The notes under the pieces are model-generated. The model was not told the origin of the DNA, searched no databases, and worked only from the letters and a program-made list of their open reading frames with translations. From contig JAJRSX010000199.1 in NCBI GenBank assembly GCA_024278555.1, positions 1-7,686 on the forward strand: a DNA stretch of 7,686 nucleotides, given 5' to 3'. Of the stretch, positions 1 to 4,944 are shown in pieces; the stretch's first letter is position 1, and each line of letters begins with the position of its first letter. The DNA is from a bacterium (lineage in GTDB: Bacteria > CG2-30-53-67 > CG2-30-70-394). The position numbers were made by a program, and so were the translations under genes.

Positions 1-231
1 CTCGCCGACCTGATGGTGCGCGGTGGCCGGGTCAACGAGGCGCGCACCCTTCTGGACGGTGCGTTGACACGCTTTCCCACCAGTGCTCGAATCCGCCTCG
101 AATTGGGCAAGCTACTCATCCGTACGCGCGACTACCGCGCCGCCCTTCGCATCCTCAAGGAGGGGCAGCGCCTCGCCCAGGATCCCACCGTGCGCGAGGC
201 GATCGCGCGGCAGCTTGACATCCTCGAGTAG
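1..231 (+). CDS. TPR-repeat protein, C-terminal end (partial)
   Basis: The open frame runs in from the left edge and ends at a TAG, leaving the last 76 residues. They form amphipathic helices with the TPR spacing: a helix pair around VNEARTLLDGALTRFP, then a second around IRLELGKLLIRTRDYRAALRI, each with the small and aromatic residues expected at TPR packing positions. TPR domains are protein-interaction scaffolds with no catalytic activity. A RodZ-like gene starts 29 nt after the stop in the same direction, so the two are probably co-transcribed. In many Gammaproteobacteria a TPR lipoprotein gene, pilF/pilW, lies just upstream of rodZ, and this could be its counterpart. The visible part is too generic to prove that. 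The true start and any signal peptide lie outside the window. Confidence 0.75.
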   Translation, partial: LADLMVRGGRVNEARTLLDGALTRFPTSARIRLELGKLLIRTRDYRAALRILKEGQRLAQDPTVREAIARQLDILE

Positions 232-260
232 CGTGTCCGGTCCCCGCTCTCCCGCATCCC

Positions 261-1286
261 ATGCCCAACCCCTTCTCCACCCTGGGTCAGTACCTCCGCC
301 GCGAGCGAGAGATGCGCGGTGTCAGCCTCGCCGAGGTGAGCGAGGAGACCAAGGTCAAACGCCACTTCCTGGAGGTGATCGAGGCGGGTGAGCACGGTGG
401 GCTGCCATCGCCCATCTACGTGCGCGGCTTCCTGCGCTCCTATGCCGCCTTCATCGGTCTGGAGGCGGCTGACGTTCTGCAGCGCTACCAGGAGGCCCTC
501 GATCAAGAGGCCGCGGCCGAGGCACAGGCGGCGACTCCGGAGCCGGCGGCGACGCCGCCGACCTCCGGGGCGATCGTCGAGCGGATCCTCCGCCCGGCCG
601 ACGACTCGCGGATGCGTGAACGGCGCAAGGACCTCGTCGTCGGCGGCATCTTCGGTGTCCACCAGGGGCGCAACCGCATTCGCGGCCGCTCCCTCCTGTT
701 CGGCAGCGTTGCGGGTGCGGGGCTGCTGGTCATCGTCGGTATCTACCTCCTCACCCAGCTCCTGTCGGCACCAAAGGAGCGGGTGACCACCTACCGGGAG
801 AACATGGCCCGGACGCTCGCCACCGACCTGCCGGAGCCGGCGCGGACCCACAAGGACCTCACCGCCAACGGGCCGGTCCTCGACACCCTGCCGCCGAAGG
901 AGCTCGCCGCACCATCGGTGCCGCGGGTGGCGCCGCCGCGACCGCCGACCCTCACCGCACCGCCGGCGGCCACCCTCACCACCTCGACGCCGTCCCACAC
1001 CCCCACGCCGCCGCCGTTGCCCGCCCCCACCGCCGTCCCCTCCCACGCCGCCGGCCACCACCTCATCATCGAGGCCCACGAGCGGAGCTGGCTGGCGGTG
1101 CGGATCGACGACACCACCACCAAGGAGTTTATGCTCGTCCCCGGCGATCGGGTAAAGCTCGCCGCCCGCAGTGGCTTCGCCCTCACCGTCGGCAACGCCG
1201 GCGGCATCGTCCTCACCGTCGACGGCAAGCGCCACCCCCACCTGGGCGACCACGGCCAGGTGGTGCGTGACCTCCACGTGCCATAG
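261..1286 (+). CDS. rodZ: RodZ-like HTH/transmembrane/DUF4115 protein
   Basis: This 341-residue protein has the RodZ domain order. Residues 7-75 are a RodZ-type helix-turn-helix domain, with LGQYLRREREMRGVSLAEV, then LPSPIYVRGFLRSYA and a GL-containing last helix. Residues 81-143 are an Ala/Pro-rich then basic cytoplasmic linker. Residues 144-168 are one hydrophobic membrane segment. Residues 205-262 are a Pro/Thr-rich low-complexity stretch outside the membrane. Residues 265-341 resemble DUF4115, with SWLAVRID and the GNAGGI turn. In E. coli, RodZ (337 aa) binds MreB and links it to the cell-elongation machinery, so a role in cell shape is inferred from family. The basic residues before the membrane segment fit an inside N terminus. 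ATG 261 is the only sensible start, but its leader is C-rich with no Shine-Dalgarno sequence. The gene may be co-transcribed with the TPR gene. Confidence 0.85.
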   Translation: MPNPFSTLGQYLRREREMRGVSLAEVSEETKVKRHFLEVIEAGEHGGLPSPIYVRGFLRSYAAFIGLEAADVLQRYQEALDQEAAAEAQAATPEPAATPPTSGAIVERILRPADDSRMRERRKDLVVGGIFGVHQGRNRIRGRSLLFGSVAGAGLLVIVGIYLLTQLLSAPKERVTTYRENMARTLATDLPEPARTHKDLTANGPVLDTLPPKELAAPSVPRVAPPRPPTLTAPPAATLTTSTPSHTPTPPPLPAPTAVPSHAAGHHLIIEAHERSWLAVRIDDTTTKEFMLVPGDRVKLAARSGFALTVGNAGGIVLTVDGKRHPHLGDHGQVVRDLHVP

Positions 1287-1316
1287 GTTCTGCGAACGAC
1301 GGATTTCATCCATAGG

Positions 1317-1402
1317 GTAGGAGTCGGCTCCCGCCGGCGATAGCGGCCCGTAGGGCCGGCGGGGCCTCCGGCCCCGGATCGCGGGCGGGAGTTCCCTCCC
1401 AC
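1317..1402. repeat. BIME-like pair of inverted REP-type repeats
   Basis: Two 25-nt units face each other: 1317-1341 on + and 1378-1402 on -. Read in the same sense they match at 19 of 25 positions. They begin GTAG and GTGG and both end GCGAT. Each folds on its own: GGAG-TCGG-CTCC in the left unit and GGGAG-GGAA-CTCCC in the right, so loops differ while the stems are kept. Between them lie two more small hairpins, GGCCC-gta-GGGCC at 1345-1357 and GGGGCC-tcc-GGCCCC at 1361-1375. The two units can also pair with each other (1328-1341 with 1378-1391, one mismatch). A GTAG/GTGG head with a short imperfect hairpin is the known layout of REP sequences in Gammaproteobacteria, which are mobilised by RAYT transposases. 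Only one copy is visible here, so family membership is inferred. Confidence 0.7.
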
Positions 1403-1420
1403 CACAGCCCCCATCACCCC

Positions 1421-1792
1421 ATGGCCGACCCCATCGAGACCAAGACCGCCGACCTCGCCGCCGCCCTGACGGCGAGCGAAGAGATGGCGCGGATGCGCGA
1501 TGCCGAGGCGCGGGTCGCCGGCGACCCGGCGGCCGCCGCCCTGTTGCGCGGCTACCTGGAGGCGCAGGGGGCCTATGCCGCCCACCCCACCGCCGACGGC
1601 GCCGGGGCGCTCAGTGCCGCCCTGGAGGCGGCCCGCGCCCAGCCCGAGATTGCCGCCCTGATGGCGGCGCAGCAGGCGCTCCTGGCCCGCGTGCAGCAGG
1701 CCCAGAACGCCCTCTGGCGGGCCATCGGCATCGAGCCCGACACCGGCTGCGACTCCCGCCCATCTGGCACCCCGCCCTCCGAGACGGTATAA
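1421..1792 (+). CDS. YlbF/YmcA-family (Com_YlbF) helical protein
   Basis: This 123-residue, Ala-rich and almost entirely helical protein fits the YlbF/YmcA family. It has an early ADLAAALTASEEMARMRDAE helix, then DPAAAALLRGYLEAQG, the QPEIAALMAAQQALLARVQ helix and a terminal ALWRAIGI segment. These match the family pattern of D..A..L...F...Q, N/QP.I and A...L..L...V. The last 18 residues look disordered. In Bacillus, YlbF, YmcA and YaaT form a complex that steers RNase Y cleavage of mRNAs. No such role can be read from this sequence alone. The start at 1421 follows the BIME-like repeat by 18 nt and has no Shine-Dalgarno sequence. The TAA stop lies inside the -10 box of the next promoter. No membrane segment or signal peptide is present. 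The family call rests on pattern recognition, since the protein is short and low in complexity. Confidence 0.65.
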   Translation: MADPIETKTADLAAALTASEEMARMRDAEARVAGDPAAAALLRGYLEAQGAYAAHPTADGAGALSAALEAARAQPEIAALMAAQQALLARVQQAQNALWRAIGIEPDTGCDSRPSGTPPSETV

Positions 1793-1793
1793 A
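1764..1793 (+). promoter_or_regulatory. Predicted promoter of tRNA-Thr(CGT)-cysS-rlmB
   Basis: CTGGCA at 1764-1769 (4 of 6 to the sigma-70 -35 consensus) and TATAAA at 1788-1793 (5 of 6 to -10) are separated by 18 nt. The expected transcription start near 1800 would leave a leader of about 9 nt before the tRNA. The stop codon of the upstream gene (1790-1792) lies inside the -10 box. This is a sequence match only. Confidence 0.55.
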
Positions 1794-1808
1794 CCCGGCC
1801 CCCTCGCA

Positions 1809-1884
1809 GCCGACGTAGCTCAGCCGGTAGAGCAGCGCATTCGTAATGCGCAGGTCAGCGGTTCAAGTCCGCTCGTCGGCTCCA
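1809..1884 (+). tRNA. tRNA-Thr (anticodon CGT)
   Basis: A complete 76-nt cloverleaf. The acceptor stem GCCGACG/CGTCGGC is perfect, the discriminator is T and the CCA is encoded (1882-1884). The anticodon stem GCGCA/TGCGC encloses the loop TTCGTAA, giving anticodon CGT, which reads threonine codon ACG. The T arm carries GGTTCAAGTCC. It lies 16 nt after the YlbF-family stop and 35 nt before cysS. Its acceptor and D arm are identical to those of tRNA-Thr(TGT) at 6850-6925, and the copies differ mainly in the anticodon and T stems. Confidence 0.97.
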
Positions 1885-1907
1885 GGGGAAAGCCCCGGCT
1901 TCGGCCG
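1885..1907 (+). other. Tandem small hairpins between tRNA-Thr and cysS
   Basis: Immediately after the tRNA CCA end, GGGG-AAAG-CCCC (1885-1896) is followed by CGGC-TTCG-GCCG (1896-1907). The second has the very stable UUCG tetraloop closed by C-G. The two overlap by one base. No T run follows, so this is not an intrinsic terminator. It may guide 3' processing of the tRNA or protect the 5' end of the cysS message. The cysS ribosome binding site GGAG (1911-1914) begins four nt later. Confidence 0.5.
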
Positions 1908-1919
1908 CCCGGAGCAATC

Positions 1920-3332
1920 ATGCGTCTCTATAATTCTTTGACCCGCAAGAAGGAGGAGCTCGTCCCCCTGAGGGAGGGGGAGGTGTCGATCTACGCCTGC
2001 GGGGTGACGGTGTACGACGATTGCCACGTGGGCCATGCGCGTGGGGCGGTCTTTTTTGATGTCCTGCGCCGCTTTCTGGAGCATCGGGGGCTGAAGGTCA
2101 CCTACGTGCGCAACTTCACCGACGTCGACGACAAGATCATCCGCCGCGCCAACGAGGAGGGGGTGTCGTGGCGGGAGATCGCCGATCGGTACATCGAGGC
2201 CCACGAGCGCGACATGGGGGCGTTGGGGGTGCGGCCGGCGACGATCGAGCCGAAGGCGACCGACCATGTCGACGAGATCGTTGAGCTGGTGCGCGACCTG
2301 GAAGGGCGTGGCCTCGCCTATGCCGCCGGCGGCGATGTCTTCTACCGGGTACGCCGCTTCGCGGACTACGGTCAGCTCTCGGGGAAGCGGGTCGATGAGC
2401 TCGAGTCCGGCGCCCGGATCGAGGTGAACGACGTGAAGGAGGACCCCCTCGACTTCGCCTTGTGGAAGGGGAGTAAGCCGGGGGAGCCGGCGTGGGAGAG
2501 CCCGTGGGGTCCGGGGCGGCCCGGGTGGCACATCGAGTGCTCCGCCATGTCGATGAAGATCCTGGGGCGTGAGTTCGATATCCACGGCGGCGGCCGCGAC
2601 CTCCTCTTCCCGCACCACGAGAACGAGATCGCCCAGTCCTGCGGGGCCGGCGCCGGTTTTGCCCACTGCTGGGTCCACAACGGCTTCGTCAACATCGACA
2701 ACGAGAAGATGTCCAAGTCCCTGGGCAACTTCTTCACCATCCGCGAGATCCTCGACCGCTTCCCGGCGGAGGTGGTGCGCCTCTTCCTGCTGTCCACCCA
2801 CTACCGCTCGCCGATCGACTTCTCCGACCGGGCGCTCACCGAGGCGCGGGCGGCGGTGGATCGGGTCTACACCTTCCTCAAGCAGGCGGAGCAGGGGGCG
2901 GCGGAGGGGTGGCGCGAGGCCCCGGCGGCGCTGGTGGCGGCGGTCGACGGCCTGGAGGTCGACTTCGACACCGCCATGGACGACGACGTGAACACTGCCG
3001 CGGCCCTGGCGGCGATCTTCGAGCGGGTGCGCCTCTTTAACCGGGTCCTCACCGAGGGCGACGGGGCGGCGGGGCGCGCGGCGGCCGCCGCCATGGCGGC
3101 GGAGGTGCGGCGCCTCGGCGCGGTCCTCGGCCTCTTTCAGGATGACCCGGAGGGGTGGTTCCACGCCGGCGTCGACCTCGACGAGCAGGAGATCGAGGCG
3201 AAGATCGCCGCGCGGCTGGCAGCGCGCGAGGCGAAGGACTGGGCGCGCGCCGACGCCATCCGCGACGAGCTCGCCGGAGCCGGCATCGTCCTGGAGGACG
3301 GCGGCGGCAAGACCACCTGGCGGCGGGGGTAG
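1920..3332 (+). CDS. cysS: Cysteinyl-tRNA synthetase
   Basis: CysRS is a class I synthetase that charges tRNA-Cys with cysteine using ATP, in the cytosol. The 470-residue length matches the family (E. coli 461). The HIGH signature is HVGH at residues 36-39 and the KMSKS loop is intact at 263-267. The four zinc ligands expected from E. coli CysRS are in place: Cys27 (YACGVTVY), Cys207 (IECSAM), His232 and Glu236 (PHHENE). The tRNA contact region includes FHGGG-like DIHGGGRDLLFPHHENEIAQ. The C-terminal part carries the DALR-type helical domain (about 345-405) and the usual tail ending in GGGKTTWRRG. The start at ATG 1920 is fixed by GGAG five nt upstream and by the conserved MRLYNSLTRKKEE opening. 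It is transcribed after tRNA-Thr(CGT) and lies 11 nt before the rRNA methylase gene. Confidence 0.97.
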   Translation: MRLYNSLTRKKEELVPLREGEVSIYACGVTVYDDCHVGHARGAVFFDVLRRFLEHRGLKVTYVRNFTDVDDKIIRRANEEGVSWREIADRYIEAHERDMGALGVRPATIEPKATDHVDEIVELVRDLEGRGLAYAAGGDVFYRVRRFADYGQLSGKRVDELESGARIEVNDVKEDPLDFALWKGSKPGEPAWESPWGPGRPGWHIECSAMSMKILGREFDIHGGGRDLLFPHHENEIAQSCGAGAGFAHCWVHNGFVNIDNEKMSKSLGNFFTIREILDRFPAEVVRLFLLSTHYRSPIDFSDRALTEARAAVDRVYTFLKQAEQGAAEGWREAPAALVAAVDGLEVDFDTAMDDDVNTAAALAAIFERVRLFNRVLTEGDGAAGRAAAAAMAAEVRRLGAVLGLFQDDPEGWFHAGVDLDEQEIEAKIAARLAAREAKDWARADAIRDELAGAGIVLEDGGGKTTWRRG

Positions 3333-3343
3333 CGCACCTCTCC

Positions 3344-4096
3344 ATGTCCCGTCGTCCCGAACAGCTCACCCCGGTCTACGGCCTCCACGCGGTGGCGGCG
3401 GCGCTCGCGGCCGGTCGCGGGCGGGAGCTGTGGCTGGCGCGCAAGGAGGGGGCGGCGACGGTGCGGCTCAGAAATCTGGCGGAGGCGGGGAGGGTGCGGG
3501 CGCGGCGCGCCACCGCCGAGGAGATCCGGGTCCACGCCCCCCAGGGCGGCGACCAGGGGTGCCTCCTGCTCGCCGCTGCCCTGCCTCGGCTCGATATCGC
3601 CGCCCTCGTGGCCCGTTTGGAGGGGCGCGCCCATGGCCTCGTCTTGCTCCTCGATCGGGTCCAGGACCCTCACAACCTCGGCTCCTGCCTGCGCACCGCC
3701 GCCTGCTTCGGGGTCGACGCGGTCATCGCCCCGAGCCGCCGCAGCGCGGCGCTGACCCCGGCGGCGGTGAAGGTGGCGAGCGGCGCCGCCGAGCGGGTGC
3801 CGGTGGTGGCGGTGGGCTCCATCCTCGACGCGGTGGAGCGGTTGAAGGGGGCAGGGGTGTGGATCTTCGCCGCCGACGAGTCCGCCCCGCAGCCGGCGGC
3901 CGAGGCCAACCTCACCGGCTCGGTCGGGTTGATCCTCGGGGGTGAGGGGAGCGGCGTGCGCACCAGCCTGGTCCGCGCCGCCGACGCCACCGTCACCCTC
4001 ACCCCATCGGGCGCCTTCACCACCCTCAACGTCGCCGCCGCCACCGCCTGCCTCCTCTACGAGGTGAGCCGCCAGCGGCGTGCCGCCGGTGGGTGA
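3344..4096 (+). CDS. rlmB: 23S rRNA 2'-O-methyltransferase, RlmB/TrmH (SPOUT) family
   Basis: RlmB transfers a methyl group from S-adenosylmethionine to the 2'-OH of G2251 in the peptidyl-transferase P loop of 23S rRNA. This 250-residue protein has the family layout. An N-terminal RNA-binding domain opens with VYGLHAVAAAL (11-21) and is followed by the knotted SPOUT domain. Motif 1 is DRVQDPHNLGSCLRTA (104-119), with the key Asn111 and Arg117. Motif 2 is LILGGEGSGV (196-205), with Glu201. Motif 3 is TPSGAFTTLNVAAATACLLYE (220-240), with Asn229. Motif 3 departs from the usual PM.G...SLNVS.A. form, having PSGAFTTLNVAAA. The start at 3344 is chosen because the family's N terminus begins within ten residues of it. 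Longer readings overlap cysS by many codons. The ribosome binding site is weak. The 11-nt gap to cysS suggests co-transcription. A related TrmH-type specificity cannot be excluded. Confidence 0.88.
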   Translation: MSRRPEQLTPVYGLHAVAAALAAGRGRELWLARKEGAATVRLRNLAEAGRVRARRATAEEIRVHAPQGGDQGCLLLAAALPRLDIAALVARLEGRAHGLVLLLDRVQDPHNLGSCLRTAACFGVDAVIAPSRRSAALTPAAVKVASGAAERVPVVAVGSILDAVERLKGAGVWIFAADESAPQPAAEANLTGSVGLILGGEGSGVRTSLVRAADATVTLTPSGAFTTLNVAAATACLLYEVSRQRRAAGG

Positions 4097-4159
4097 AGAC
4101 CGTATTTGACGCCTGCGGACGATCGCCGGAGTGATTGGGCGTACGTTTAGAGGTGCGTC

Positions 4160-4428
4160 ATGTCGACTATCCCGGACATCATGTCGATCGCCGACCTGCG
4201 TCAGGATGCGGCCAAGGTGTTGGATCGAGTGGAGAGTTGGAGAAGATCGTCTCCCGTGTTTCTACCGCTTTACCGCTCGCCGACGTCGCGGAGCTCTTCG
4301 ACAACTCCTCCAAGAGCGATCCGTTTCGCCTGGTTGCGCGGCTCACGGCCGGCGCGCTGCAATATCAAGGCAGGCCGTTGCCCGGTTGGGCAGAGGAGAT
4401 CTTGGGTGGCTACCGGTATGGTGTTTAA
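4160..4428 (+). pseudogene. Broken Phd/YefM-like antitoxin remnant
   Basis: ATG 4160 follows a good Shine-Dalgarno (GAGG, six nt upstream). It opens MSTIPDIMSIADLRQDAAK then VLDRVE, which is how many Phd/YefM antitoxins begin: a short strand, then the helix that binds DNA. After residue 25 the match is lost; the expected strand and Q.GR loop are replaced by unrelated residues. From about 4230 the other forward frame looks protein-like to the TAA at 4426-4428, with LEKIVSRVSTALPLADVAE and a tail ending GRPLPGWAEEILGGYRYGV. I do not recognise that tail. A frameshift, or a deletion joining two genes, would explain the pattern. No partner toxin gene (Doc, RelE, YoeB or PIN) is visible on either side. 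Intact Phd/YefM antitoxins are about 75-95 residues. Confidence 0.5.
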
Positions 4429-4464
4429 GCTGCGGCCACCTGTTGCGTCTTGGCGGTGAGTGAT

Positions 4465-4479
4465 GCGCCTTTCAGGCGC
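4465..4479 (+). repeat. Perfect hairpin downstream of the antitoxin remnant
   Basis: GCGCCT-ttc-AGGCGC has a 6-bp stem, 36 nt after the remnant's TAA. The following sequence is GCGCACGG, with no T run. It could mark the end of the remnant's transcript only if termination were Rho-dependent. Confidence 0.4.
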
Positions 4480-4722
4480 GCACGGTTGCGCACCTCGCCG
4501 CCCGTGGAGCGGGACGCGACCTCTGCGCCGCGGCGTCTCTGCGCGAGGCCCCCACCCGATGGTGATGGATCTGCGCGGGCTGGCGCAGCAGGAGGCGGTG
4601 GGCTAGGGTGCGCGCCGCTCGGGCGGTCGCCCGGCAGCGGTGAACAACAGGATCTCGTCTTTGTCCGGGGTCGCGCCGCAAAAAAACCCCTCTTGCCCGT
4701 CGCTGTTGTGTGGGTCGGAAAT

Positions 4723-4739
4723 GTACGGCCGTGCCGTAC
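4723..4739. repeat. 7-bp inverted repeat, possible operator-like site
   Basis: GTACGGC and GCCGTAC are exact inverted repeats three nt apart, about 205 nt before the helicase start. A short dyad like this could be a protein-binding site or a small hairpin. No regulator is implied by the neighbouring genes. Confidence 0.35.
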
Positions 4740-4783
4740 GGCTCTAGGAGCCCGCACAACTTAGGCATGATCGATCGCGGTGA

Positions 4784-4811
4784 GCGGCTCTCGGCGGGTG
4801 TCGGGAGCCGC
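4784..4811 (+). repeat. 7-bp stem-loop in the helicase upstream region
   Basis: GCGGCTC (4784-4790) and GAGCCGC (4805-4811) can form a stem with a 14-nt loop. It ends 133 nt before the DEAD-box ATG and may lie in its leader. No T run follows. Confidence 0.35.
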
Positions 4812-4944
4812 GGCCTGGCTGCATGGGTCCACCGCGCACCTCGACCGGGAACCGATCCTGGATCGAGGTCGCGTTTGCGCGCGACGGTCGCTGAAGTCTT
4901 ACCGGCTCCCCGCCTGTACGTTCACGGCAGAGGATTAGCTCTTC

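Larger units (their letters stand above)
4429..4944 (+). other. 516-nt interval without a credible gene; hairpin-rich helicase upstream region
   Basis: No frame on either strand shows a family motif or the normal codon bias of this genome. The stretch holds several perfect hairpins: GCGCCT-ttc-AGGCGC (4465-4479), CTGCGC with GCGCAG (4571-4588), CGGGC-ggtc-GCCCG (4620-4633), GTACGGC-cgt-GCCGTAC (4723-4739), and GCGGCTC with GAGCCGC (4784-4811). None is followed by a T run. CTCTGCG occurs twice in direct orientation (4521, 4537), and an A7 tract lies at 4680-4686. The last 200 nt should contain the promoter and leader of the DEAD-box gene, but I could not pick a convincing -35/-10 pair. Decayed mobile or toxin-antitoxin DNA, or a structured leader RNA, are both possible. 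Confidence 0.6.

Noticed and set aside
132-1313. A long open frame on the minus strand opposite the rodZ-like gene
   Set aside because: It is Gly/Arg/Val-rich with no domain signature. High GC with C-ending codons on the other strand removes stop codons. The + strand has a clear RodZ architecture.
1863-3164. A 433-codon open frame on the minus strand opposite cysS
   Set aside because: It is a mirror of the cysS codon bias, and cysS itself carries every catalytic motif. The frame also overlaps the tRNA-Thr gene.
4680-4686. A7 tract, which on the minus strand reads as a T run and could be a terminator
   Set aside because: No stem-loop lies directly before the T run on the minus strand, and no minus-strand gene needs a terminator there.
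4560-4746. Possible IS21-type transposase start or other insertion-sequence remnant, from a short EMYGRAVRL stretch
   Set aside because: Only a few residues match, the frame has stops on both sides, and no terminal inverted repeats or target duplications are visible.
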